Source: Amoeboaphelidium protococcarum (taxonomy: Eukaryota; Aphelidiomycota; Aphelidea). Taken from it: DNA of 64,000 bases. The stretch spans positions 434,001 to 498,000 of the forward strand of contig JALECJ010000056.1 in assembly GCA_023515745.1 (NCBI GenBank). Reading direction: 5' to 3'. The stretch's first letter is position 1. Each line of letters opens with the position of its first letter. This document shows, piece after piece, positions 23,580 to 34,925 of this stretch. The notes beneath the pieces are model-generated. The model was given only the letters and a program-made list of their open reading frames with translations, searched no databases and was not told where the DNA came from. A program made the translations under genes and the position numbers.

Positions 23580-23736
23580 TGCCTCAATTAAATATTATTC
23601 TGCTTTAGACAATTGAGAGTAAATAGCGAAATATTTAATTGTCGGTTTAGTTAAAAGATCGTGATCGGCTAAGGAAGTTAAAAAAAGGCGGCAAGAGTCA
23701 TATCAATGTGTAAATATTAATTTACTAAATGATAAG

Positions 23737-24495
<759 letters not shown>

Positions 24496-24972
24496 TTAAT
24501 TAACTTATTACTAAAAGCGTCGGTTTGATGAGAATAGAAGTAAGCTGCGCCATTACTTTACCGCCAGCCGTCGATCTTGACTCACTGGCCGCCGCACTAG
24601 CCTCTGATATCTCCCAACTTATATCATCATGAAATTACTGTGTTTACAATTGAATAAAAAATTGCTTCACCTAAATCATTCGAGTAAATGATGTACAAAA
24701 CAGGAAAGATTAAATTTTTGATTTTACATCGTCTAGTACTGTAGATCGAGTGAGCTTTACTGTGAAAATGGGACACTCGTTTTATTTACGCGGTGCTTTG
24801 AATATTCTTTGCATGCTACCTTTTATACCAATTTTGTCTTATTACTCAATTAAGATAATATATATTGTTGTTGAAGAATATAAATGAAAGAATGTATGAA
24901 TAAAGTGAGGTATTTCAAACAATGCCGATTGATCTACAATACAAGTGTAAAGTGATCAACAGCAATCTTCTC
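24496..24972. other. intergenic, IDI1 promoter region up to the transposon
   Basis: About 480 bases. It contains AT-rich tracts and a Met-containing minus-strand frame near 24500-24560 that does not connect to IDI1. No gene, RNA gene or repeat was recognised before the left inverted end of the transposon. Confidence 0.4.
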
Positions 24973-24974
24973 TA

Positions 24975-25003
24975 TGGTGCAAGAAGCCGTAACCCAACAA
25001 CTG
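24975..25003 (+). repeat. left terminal inverted repeat
   Basis: Starts TGGTGCAAGAAGCCG and continues to CAACTG; the reverse complement of 27585-27613 matches it at 28 of 29 positions (G versus A at the fifth base). The flanking TA fits Tc1/mariner-type integration. Confidence 0.9.
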
Positions 25004-25103
25004 TGCCAATTTTGGGTTTTAGAAATTTGTGCCAATTTGTCAGGGCGAAAAGGGTAAAATACTGTAAAATTAGCCAAGGAATCAATAAAATCAACTATTA
25101 CAA

Positions 25104-27251
25104 TCATCTGGCAGCTCTACGCTGTTTTTCTGCCTCATAAGAAGCCTCCAAATCTTACAGTACATAATCAGGTATACGACGGTGAGATGAGTATCGTTTC
25201 ACGGCGAACTCGGCCAGCTTTCCATGTAGGCCTAACCTGTAAGCATCACAATATCTTAAACACCTCATGAAATATTTCTATATAGTATCCAGGGGAATTC
25301 TGTCCAAAGAAAGAGGGACTTTCTCTTTCAGAGCGGCAAAAGAGTAATCGCAATTAGCCCGGGTGAATTACTTTGAGTTGCCCCACACAGATTCAATAGG
25401 ATTGAGCTCGCAATGATATTTGGGAAACGCAATGAAGACATGACCAGCCTCACTAACTATTTCTTCAATCCAGGTCTTCTGAGCTTTAAAGTCAGGCTAA
25501 TTCTGCAACAACCACAAGGCGCAACATGGATCGTTTGTCTATCCATTACAAACTTATTTGCACTTCAGATTAAACGTTGCTTTTTCCGGCCATAAACCTC
25601 TCTCTTGCAAAATTGTTTGGATGCCCTTTTAAACTCCAATCTTATCACGCTATCCATCAGCCTCAGTGAACTACATCTTCTGCACGACTATCCTTCCCTC
25701 TGCATTTGTAAAGTATCCATCTCGCAAGATTGGGGCCTTCCCACCATCACTTTTATTCAAACGCTATGCCACCAGAGCATCGGATTTCATAGAATGGTGA
25801 TTGGCAGATGCATCAAATGTAAAAACTGCCTTCATCCCAGGGTGCAAACGCTCAAAAGCTGGAATAATACGCTACACTTACGCGACAAGATCTTCGGTCT
25901 TCCACCAACCGTCACGATTTTTCCCAGGCTCAATAGTCTCTCTAAACTCAGATAAAACACCATGGCATGGACACATGAAAGCCGATACCATCAATGATTA
26001 TCCAAGACTCTTCGGGCGCAAGCAACCTTCATCTTCCTCTCCCCAAAAAGTGAGCTTTGAATCATTCGCATAATAAGTTGACTCATCCTGAGTTATCCAA
26101 ACATACTCACATTCATTTTCTTCCAATTATGGACGGATAGCAGTCCCATTCTCGTAGGTAGTCATCTTCTACGACAGTTCTAAAAGTTACGGAACAAAAC
26201 TCTAATTTCTGTATTTGACCACATCTTCACGCTCATGTCCGTCAACGTAGAAGGTCTTCTAGTGTGGTTTGCACTGGAAACCGAGGACTTGCATCCAGTT
26301 TTGACAAGTTCTGATAGAGATCCAACCACCTCCCTCTTTCTCCATTACACCGAACTTCTCCGGATAATACTGTTCGTTGACATACTACCATAAAACTTTG
26401 GGACTTCTCTTTTCCGGGTGCAAGTCGCGAAGATACTGAACCAAGTCGTACTTTACATCCTCATCATCGATAAAAGAACTCCTTCTGCTGTGTAATCCCT
26501 AAGTATATGCAGGTAAACTACCTTGAGCTAAAAAATGATTTGCCCAGCTCCGCAAATTTCTAGCTTTGTTCAGTCCTCCTTTGAAAAACATATCCACCAC
26601 AGAACGAGATGATGCCATCTTTGCACATCCTTTTTCAGAGACAAGTCTAACATATTGTTCAACAGCTAACAGACGATGAGAATCATAAGAAATATGCTAC
26701 GATATTTTTATCTAATTCTAATTGCGCGAAACAGTATTCATATCCCTTAACATAACTAACTTCTACTAAACGTTGTCCATATGCCACAAGTCTTCCTGTA
26801 TCTGCTCTTAGTGCGCCTAAACGAGCATATCAATCCCAGCTGCATTATTTTATATACCATCCTGGGATGCTCCCTATTGAACGACAGACCCAGTCTCAAC
26901 CGAGGAAGCTTTAGATTTAAAAAAATCAGTCATCTTGAGAGTTTGACCTTTGAGAGCAAGTCTACTTTTTTCTTATCTACGATACATCGTTCTTTTAGAG
27001 TCTTTAGTATATGTCAGAGCTCGGAACTATTTCTCATCTTAGGCAGTGCTAAATGGTTTCAACTGGTCTAAGGCGGAGGGAACATTGGATACTACTTTCA
27101 TTTGCTGCTCTAAAATATTCTCCAAATCCTCATCATCATCATCAATATCAGCACTGATAATACCAAGCACTTATTCTTGAAGTTTAAATCCCTATCTACC
27201 TTCGATATGCAGAGCCTTTGCCAGTTTTTGGCGCTTGTTCAACGGCGGCAT
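25104..27251 (-). CDS. DDE transposase (Tc1/mariner-IS630-like superfamily, fungal-type lineage)
   Basis: 715 residues from ATG 27251 to TGA 25104, one exon, with many TAA/TAG Gln codons, so it is translatable only under the local code. The acidic triad is seen as D389 in WITQDESTYYANDS, D480 in FTFDASANHH, and E620 in YHCELNPIESVWG. The spacing between the second D and E is about 140 residues, far longer than the 34 of classic DD34E, as in the large transposases found in fungal genomes. An N-terminal low-complexity region precedes a zone (residues 190-330) that probably binds DNA. LWLLQNQPDFKAQKTWIEE just before the last motif also matches that fungal group. The frame is intact with no degenerate codons, so activity is plausible. 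Confidence 0.9.
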
Positions 27252-27584
27252 TGTTGCTTGCAGCGAAAGAAACAAAAAAAGCTGTTGCGCGACACAAAAC
27301 ACTTTTGACTAATTTTGAGTAATATATTCGCGCATAACGCATGAAATGCTATTGTTTTATGTGTGTTTTATGTCGATAGCGTGAATAATGTATGTGCCAA
27401 ATTTAGGGTGTCCACTAAGGAATACACTAAAACTTCAAAGCCTTATAACTCGGCGTAGAGTTAATAAAAAATTATAAAATTTTGTTAAATCGAAAGCCCT
27501 CGCCGAGATACGTCGATTTAACACATCAAACGCTCAACATTTTTCCTTCCCAGTCACTTGATATGTGCCAAAGTCGGGGCCGAC

Positions 27585-27613
27585 CAGTTGTTGGGTTACG
27601 GCTTCTTGTACCA
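27585..27613 (-). repeat. right terminal inverted repeat
   Basis: Inverted copy of 24975-25003 with one mismatch; followed by TA at 27614-27615. Confidence 0.9.
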
Positions 27614-27773
27614 TACTCAACTGCAAATTGGAGCACTCTAATGACGGCCTCAAATTCTAATCAATCTCTTGCATCAAATCAGTAGAATCAACATTAACAT
27701 TAACCGATGCGCAATTATAGAGTAAGATTTCCAGTTAAAATACCGTCATTCATGCTATTCTGTGAAATGTATC

Positions 27774-29332
27774 ATGTAGAGCGCGATCGAGTGTCTGAAT
27801 GGGCTGTAGACGAATGCCGCAGTGTTGAACGCGCTTAGAAAAGCTGGTCCGCGTATGAACAATTAGAGCTTGCCTGAGATGCGTCGATACCTAGCTGCTA
27901 TTGGGTACTCTGATCAGGAGGTAAATGGTCTGAATATCGTACACGTCAGCGGTACTAAAGGCAAAGGTTCTACATGTGCCATGACGGAGAGTATCTTACG
28001 CCACTGTGCCCATCCACGACAGGCAGATCGACGCGTCAGAACTGGTCTATTCACTTCACCTCATCTGATCTAGGTGCGTGAGCGTATTCGCATCGATGGG
28101 GCACCTATTAGTTAGCAGTCGTTTAGCCGGTATTTTTATGAAGTGTATGACAAGTTGCATGCATCCAATGTAAGTTTTATCGACTCTCGAAAGTAATAAC
28201 CTTTTATCATCCGTGAGCTTTCTTGTAGCCTTAGAGTATGCCAACGTATTTTAGATTTCTAACATTGATGGCTATACATGTATTTATCAAGGAGCGTGTT
28301 GATGTTGCCATTATGGAAGTTGGTATTGGTGGGACGTATGACTCTACCAACATTGTAACTCATCCCGTTGTGTGTGGGATATCCAGTCTAGGTTATGATC
28401 ACATGGCAATCCTTGGTTATACTTTGCCGGAAATCGCCTCGCATAAAGCTGGTATAATGAAGCAAGGATGTCCGGCTGTTACAGTGTAGTAGCCCACGGT
28501 TGAAGCGATGGAAGTTATTAGAAAACATAGTTAGGATGTTGATTGCGCTTTGATGTGCGTTGATTAGCTTTCTTCATAAGTATCCGAGGTAGGACTATCT
28601 GGTGATCATCAAAAACTAAATGCTGCATTAGCCACCGCTCTTGCGCAGACATGGCTAGAGCAAATGAATGGTAGTAACCATCCATATGACCATGCAAACT
28701 CTAGTGCTTATGCTGATAGAGTACGTTCTCTATAGATAAGCAGTGACATTCTTAATGGATTGCGAGAGGCTCGGTGGCCAGGTAGAGCACAAGTCTTGAA
28801 GGATGATGGCAACAATCTGACATTCTATATGGATGGAGCACATACCGCGGAGAGTCTCAATGCCTGCAGCAAATGGTTCACCAAGGCTATGGAGAATGAT
28901 AAATAGGCTGGCGGGAGAGTTTTGGTATTTAACTGTACGATGGGAAGAGATCCGTAACAACTGTTATCTCCGCTTATCCATCTTCATAAGGAAATGTTGA
29001 AATTTGATAAAGTATGCTTTGTGTCTAACAATGTCTTTTCCGTAGATGATGATAATACGGACGGTGATAGTTCAGATGATCGTTATGCTGATCTTGTCAA
29101 TAACATGACAGACAAGAAGGAGTAGCTGGATAATTTGAATGCGCTGAAAGCATGCTGGACTTCAGCATTGTAGAGTAAGGAACATGATTGTAGAGTTGAC
29201 ATCTATCCTTCAATCAAGAATTTAATAAACACATTGCGCGCCGACGGCAAAGACTAAACTTCTGTTTTGGTAACTGGAAGTCTGCACTTGGTTGGTGGAG
29301 TGTTGGCGTACCTTGGTAAAGATGTTTAGTGA
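27774..29332 (+). CDS. MET7: folylpolyglutamate synthase
   Basis: Exons 27774-28169 and 28229-29332 with a 59-nt GTAAGT...TAG intron (28170-28228, phase 0) give 499 residues. The enzyme adds glutamates to folates to retain and activate them in cytosol and mitochondria. Evidence: N-terminal block [21 protein letters not shown]-loop [15 protein letters not shown], the omega-loop region [48 protein letters not shown], and C-terminal [14 protein letters not shown]. Many Gln are TAG/TAA. No extended mitochondrial presequence is present with the ATG at 27774. Its last ~120 bases overlap, on the opposite strand, the reading frame of the transporter-like gene that follows. Confidence 0.96.
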
Positions 29333-30857
29333 AAATGGTAAAGAAATTGATTTAATTAAATTTCTGTCCAATTATAACACAGTTTATTTAATGAGCCGGC
29401 ACAGTATGCGTCTCCACTCCAATGAGTAGAAAGTCAACATATCCGTGGCTCAACTCTTCACCTTCATTGTTATTCCTATTGACATGTTGTTTTCTGTCTA
29501 TGCTGTCAGTAGATGCGCTTAGGTTATCACTTTCAGTAGTATCCTTGGATTGTGAAGCATTGTCACTTTTATAATCTGATAGAGCAATCTTTTACTCTTG
29601 AGACTGTTATCTCATCATTGGCGACGATTGCAATCGACTCCAATTCAGCAAAATCGCACCAAAACTAGATACAGCAAGACACGACATTATACTAGAAGTG
29701 AATCTGGCAGTATGAGCACTAAAGAATATCATACTTGCCAGAGTCATTGGAATCTTATTAAGAGCAGATATCACGCCATACCATCGCGGAGATGTGACTT
29801 GAGAACAGAGGGAAGAAGCATAATGAACACCACTTGAGCACACGACATAGCATACAAATGTAAAAACCAAGTAACTTCGCGGAGATGCTCCACTCTCACT
29901 AGGAACATTGCTAAAATACTGAGCATAAAACCCATTCCAATCTTCAGAGATAAGACTAATCACCAACATCAGAGGCCCCGATATCAGAGAATTGTAAAAT
30001 ATGGTATCAATTGGATCGTGCAACTTCAACTAGGAGACACTCTTCCTCATCATTAATACAAATAGAGAGCCAGAGACTGAATTCAAACACATCCAATATA
30101 GTCCAACCACATCAGTATTATTAATCGTCATTTGATAATCAGTTCCAGTTGAATTTGTAAAAGACATTGATATGAGAGCAGCCATTCCACCAGCGAATAC
30201 TAATAAAATAAATGATACCAAAAACTGGGCATTAAGTTACCTGTTATACACGTAATACTCTCCAAATACAATAAGAATGGTGCCCATGTTCTTATAAATC
30301 ATAAACAGGGGAATAGAACAATGCTCAAGACTCTTGCTAGAACTGTAAATCATCAACACTAGGCAACAACTGACTGGAATCTATATAATCAAATCTTTCA
30401 GTCTCACACGGCGAATTCTTACCAACTTGTATCCTTTGGCGATCAATAATAACATAGCACCAAATATTGATTAGAGTGAGAGATACATAAAGTTCATCTT
30501 GAAATCATTATAATAAGTGAGGAGAACCTTGTTTGATACCAGAGCCAGACTTGTCACAATAAAGTTGAATAAAATTACGCTAATCAGACTAGTAACAGGC
30601 AGCTGAAGTCTAAAACTTTCATACAGATCACTGATATTAACATGCAAGAATTGTTTTAGATTAGACCATAGATTATTAAAATGGATTGTTGAATATTGTC
30701 TACTAAAAGAATGACGAGGATACTATGAATCGATAGCGCTAGTAGATGAGCGAGCACTGGGAAACTTGATAGACTTGAAAACCTCTCTCAGTGGAGACTC
30801 TAAATCATCTACCGCTGCAACAGATGACTCTCTCCTATGGGGGACCAATTTCAGCAT
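29214..30857 (-). CDS. nucleotide-sugar transporter, GDP-mannose transporter-like
   Basis: About 547 residues from ATG 30857 to the first in-frame TGA at 29214. Roughly ten membrane segments lie between residues 75 and 400. The motif VISALNKIPMTLASMIFFSA corresponds to the GALNK sugar-nucleotide signature of Vrg4/GMT proteins with Gly changed to Ser, and KNMGTILIVFGEYYVYNR also fits. Such carriers exchange GDP-mannose and GMP across Golgi membranes for glycosylation. An N-terminal region of ~70 residues is hydrophilic. The open frame extends upstream of 30857 without another ATG, so a spliced 5' exon is possible. The tail passes through several UAA codons and overlaps the 3' end of folylpolyglutamate synthase by 119 bases, unless a UAA is used as stop here. 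Confidence 0.8.
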
Positions 30858-31132
30858 ATACAGTTTACTGAATGTTTTATTCAGTGATAATGGTTGAATG
30901 TGAAATACAAAAGAAATCTTTCGAAAATGCGAAACAAGATCGGCAATGGGAAGGAAATTCGCAGAGGTCAACAAACTCTAGCAAGTGTGAATCAACAATA
31001 TCAACTGCTCATGACTAAAAAAAGTCATTCAAATGGCCTAAATATTGTATCAAAAAGAAATGAAAGAAGCGCGTATATCAAATGCAATAAAACAATTCTC
31101 ATTTCAGTTCATATCATTCCGTGTTTTTGCTA
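30858..31132. other. intergenic between two minus-strand genes
   Basis: 275 AT-rich bases. The transporter frame is open into this stretch but has no further ATG; a 5' exon cannot be placed. No other feature is seen. Confidence 0.35.
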
Positions 31133-31741
31133 TCATTCTTGAGTGTAATGCCAATCGCTCTTCTGGATAATCTCTGACGACTCGCTCATCTGAAACCACA
31201 GAAAGTCGTGTCTACCGCGCCAATAGTATAGTAAGTATACATCACCCTCTTACTAATCAATAGGTTGTGATCCCTCTGGAATTACAGGACCAGGCATGAA
31301 TGGGGCAGATTGATAGGGATTATCCAGATCGTGAGTAATTTCATCCGGTTCACCCATTGCATCAAGTAGTTATTCCCATTTCGTGCCCTTCTAACCCAGT
31401 TTATCACCCAGCGCCATCATTACTTAATGCTTTTCTCCATTAAATGTATCCACATCAGCTCCATTATCAGTAATATTTACAGTGGTTGCATTATCATGAG
31501 GACGCTCGTCAAAATGCGACGTTATATTCTTCAATTGCTGATATCTACTGGACAATTGTTCGACACTCATACTAGAATAATCCTGGCTCTTCATCTGCTC
31601 AATTTACGACGACTAATATTCGGCAGCGTTTACAGACAAAGTATCAGATGACTGTGCAATAAGTAATAGGAGTGGAAGTGATGCAAGCGTGACTCCAAGT
31701 AGTAAAAAGACCCTGACAATGAGCTTCGTTGCGGGAATCAT
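31133..31741 (-). CDS. small conserved secreted or membrane-anchored protein (YYWRG motif)
   Basis: 202 residues from ATG 31741, whose first 28 residues form a signal peptide or anchor (MIPATKLIVRVFLLLGVTLA SLPLLLL). The rest is soluble, with many Gln coded by TAA/TAG. The C-terminal part contains ALGDKLGQKGTKWEQLLDAM then GEPDEITHD and ends with LLYYWRGRHDFLWFQM. The YYWRG-x-HDFL block resembles an uncharacterised family I recall from fungal genomes, and the G-x-P-D-E piece has a BamE/SmpA-like look; both are from memory. No catalytic residues are evident. The frame is open upstream of the ATG but no better start exists. Confidence 0.65.
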
Positions 31742-32136
31742 CGTCTCGTGTCGTTTCACAATGAAGAAGAAATATGAAATTGTAATGGTGAAGAAGAGAA
31801 GGAGACTGGTAAGACGCGTGATTGGTGGTATTAATTGGCGAATCACGTGGCCGTTTACAACCAGTCTCGCAAATGGATGTAAAGCTGAATTAGTGGACAA
31901 GATTGAGAGTTGTTAGTGAGAAGCATTTTACTCTTAAAATCTGATGCCTATCCATCTATCAGCTTTCTCAGTTCATTGTAATATTAGTCTTGCCAACCTA
32001 TACTGATTGATTTGAAAAGCTGTTTTAACATCGAACCGATTGTACTCAAATCGAATGTCATAGTTCGTTGAATCTAGCACCATTAAACGCGTCTTGATAA
32101 TATAACTAGTTTAATATAGCGTAGTAATTAAAATGC
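31742..32136. other. intergenic
   Basis: 395 bases between two minus-strand genes, holding the promoter of the YYWRG-motif gene and the 3' end of mannose-6-phosphate isomerase. No RNA gene, repeat or credible coding frame was found. Confidence 0.4.
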
Positions 32137-33693
32137 TCATTTCATAAAGTCACTCATGTTACAGAAGGCCTTGTAGGCCAGGAGGGTATCGCAATCTTTC
32201 GCCTTTTACAATAGGATTTTAGTATCTGCACCAATAAAGTAAACATAGCCCTGATGTAATGGGAACGACTTCTCCACCGCTGAAACCATTTCATCTGAAG
32301 ATTCAAACGCTTATTATGAAGCAGCGCCATGTTGAACCTTCATCTCACCATCACCCTTAATTACGATCAAAATAGATGGGCCATTTATTGCACCAAAAGT
32401 CGTGTGTGGACAACTGCTGTTAGACAAAACAATTTTAGCAATCTTAAACTCATCCACTGGCACAGTGTATAGTGATACCGCAGCATCAGCATCAACTTTT
32501 TAGTGATCACATACACTCAGATGAGTTCCATCAAGACCTCTAGGATGCAGCTCATCCTTTACTGGGATCCCGGAAAACGGAACATCTTTTGATGCAACAG
32601 ATTCATAAGTTAGCATCTCCACCAGCGTATCAACATCGCGTTCCTTTGGAGTCAGTCCAGCTCTGACTACGTTGTCAGATGACGCCATACACTCCATGAT
32701 ATCTCCATGCAGGTAAGCATGAGGCTCGTTGGGTCCAAGAAAGAGCGCATCAGCGGCATTAGGATCCAACTCAACGTAATTCAGTAAGAACGGAGCCAGT
32801 ACACCAACATCATCCGGGTACTAGCTGTTGAGCAGAGGTATCAGCGCCTCAATAGATCCTCTAGAAAACTCAGCTCCTTTCTACGACGCGATTTTATCGA
32901 GAATTGAACGAATAGCTCCGATCACCTGCTAACGATCAGCTTTCATTAGACATTCAAACAACTTCTTGAGCACCTGCTTGTCGTTATCATTATTTCTCGC
33001 AATATCTTTTTCATCATACTGCTGAGTCTAGTTAAGTCCACCTTGAGCCTCAGACTTTGATGAGAGCGAAGCGCGACGTTTAATAGTGCCCAGATCCCTG
33101 ACATACGCTATAAACTCATCCACCACCTAATTACCGCCAAAGACTTCAGCGACGCAATCCTAATAAGTTTCCAAGTAGATGGCAATTTCTTCCAATGGAC
33201 GGAAGCCACACAGAGCCTGAAAGTATTTATATGACTATGCTCCCTCTGGTTAAGGTAAAGCTATTGCCATTTCAGGCTTATGATTCCCATCTTTGTATGA
33301 TTGTGGTCGTTCGCTGTGTAACCGCTTGGCCAACTTGAGGTCAGGATGAGCTTGGATAGACAGCGCAGTGTTCACAGACAGAACTTTAAACAAGAATGGA
33401 AGCGAGTTGACATACCTGGAATCAATAGCATCATCCCGTACTTGCTAAGAGCTGCCATAAATAAGCTCAGGATTCTACTTCAAATGATCAGCGAGCAGTG
33501 TCTTGGTTCCCCAAAGATATGACGGTCCGGATGGATGACAGCCCATCCACAGCTCAGCATAAGTTTCATCCGCTTTCGCTTCAAACTGGTGTGATGCATT
33601 CTGACCCAACTGAGCAACCATAGAATCGCTACCCTTCTTTCCCCACTTATAAGTCTATATAGAGCAAGTCAATCTCAAAACAGTATCGACCAT
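32137..33693 (-). CDS. PMI40: mannose-6-phosphate isomerase (type I)
   Basis: 518 residues, ATG 33693 to TGA 32137, no intron. It interconverts fructose-6-phosphate and mannose-6-phosphate, feeding GDP-mannose synthesis for glycoproteins and cell surface. Signatures: [15 protein letters not shown] and [13 protein letters not shown] at the N-terminus, the zinc-site block [25 protein letters not shown], and the active-site signature [20 protein letters not shown] followed by GLTPK. The length is longer than the ~430 usual because of a Gln/Asp-rich insert near residues 200-235 and another before the C-terminal domain. It fits functionally with the GDP-mannose-transporter-like gene nearby, but such proximity means little in eukaryotes. 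Confidence 0.96.
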
Positions 33694-33940
33694 AACTTGG
33701 CGAAGTTTTATGATAAAAGCAAACTGACTTTAATTGGGTTGCAGGAAGTATTATTGAAAAAGCAGTCAAGAAATGGACGGAGCGAGTTCAAACGCGAATG
33801 GCTTTGTTGGAATCATCTGACGCGTTGCATTGGAATAACAAGTTCGAACGAAAAGTGCAAAGTAAAAGAACTAGACGTATTCAATAACAATGTGATATAT
33901 CCCATTTCTATATGGTCAATCGCGAGCAGTATAGAGTAAC

Positions 33941-34798
33941 TCATCTTCTCTTGCCTGACTGTGCTTTACGGCGGGACTTGCCTGGTCTAGCGGCTTTCGC
34001 AACACCACCCTTCTTTGCACCACCACTACCACTGCTGCTGCGACTTGAGTTTTTGCCAGCTTTTACGCGCTCAAACTTAGATTTTGATGAAGAATGAGAG
34101 CCATTTCGCTTCTTATGCTGCGATCTCTTCTTATCAGCAGCAGAGTCGCCGACAATGGCATCAATGTCAAACTGGTCACCAGGCGCATCATCATTATTTC
34201 GCTTATGTCTCTTTTTGAAAGACTCAATCTTATCAGCTTCACGCTTCTTCTAGATGGATCGCTCCTTGAGTACCTCGGCCTTGACATTCTTACCAAACTT
34301 CTTCATATCACGTCTTCTCTTCGCCTCTTCACTCTTCTTAATCTTCTCCTGCTCTTCCACAATACGAGTCTTGATCTTGGTCATGTGGTCGTCACTCTTA
34401 ACCATCTCGGCAAAGTAATCATCAGGTCTGAAGAATGGCTTGATATTGCTAATACCGTACTGAGCGGTGGCAAGTGCTTGAGAGTAGAATGACAATTCGC
34501 GCTTAATATCATCTTCAGCGTTAATCTTCTACTTTTACTACTGATCATTATCATCATCACCAGCAGCGGATAAAGGACTGACAACGTGAACAAGATGATC
34601 CAGAAATTCTAGCTGATGGCCTGCGATACGAGACAGCTCCATCTCTGCCGCGCGCTCCTTCATCAGATTAACATTATTGGCGAATACTTTCTTCTACTTC
34701 TTATCTGCTGCACCGGATTTATTACTTGCACTGCGCAAACTTTCTTGATATGCCTGCAACTCCAACTAATCCTCCTCGTTCATGATTAATGTTGACAT
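33941..34798 (-). CDS. EBP2: rRNA-processing protein EBP2
   Basis: 285 residues from ATG 34798 to TGA 33941. The conserved Ebp2 core reads FYSQALATAQYGISNIKPFF then RPDDYFAEMVKSDDHM and a long Lys/Arg-rich coiled region (KKSEEAKRRRDMKKFGKNVK). The C-terminus is Ser/Gly/Lys-rich and basic, as in nucleolar proteins. EBP2 works in the nucleolus in 27S pre-rRNA processing and assembly of the 60S ribosomal subunit. The start gives MSTLIMNEEDQLELQAYQES. The gene shares a 127-base upstream region with glutamyl-tRNA synthetase, pairing two translation-related genes back to back. Confidence 0.92.
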
Positions 34799-34925
34799 TT
34801 TGCGCGTTTTGCTTTGCGAACTGAAAATCTTCTGATCTGATCGCGAAGCATTAGAGCTAGCGATCAATTTAATGAGGAGTTTATATCGTTAGCGGAGTGT
34901 GTATAATTAATCGCTATCCAAGGTT
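34799..34925. promoter_or_regulatory. 127-base bidirectional promoter between EBP2 and glutamyl-tRNA synthetase
   Basis: The two ATGs point away from each other with only 127 bases between, so one short region must serve both. It contains GCGCGTTTTGC next to the EBP2 start and an AT-rich core. No known motif was assigned. Confidence 0.55.

Larger units (their letters stand above)
24973..27615 (-). mobile_element. apparently complete DDE DNA transposon with terminal inverted repeats
   Basis: The element is bounded by 29-bp inverted repeats at 24975-25003 and 27585-27613 that differ at one position, each preceded or followed by TA, so a TA target-site duplication (24973-24974 and 27614-27615) is likely. 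Inside is one uninterrupted 715-residue transposase gene. Short TGTGCCAAW words recur just inside both ends. The intact frame, the near-identical ends and the TA duplication suggest a recent insertion. It lies between the IDI1 5' flank and folylpolyglutamate synthase, about 160 bases upstream of the latter's start codon. Confidence 0.9.
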
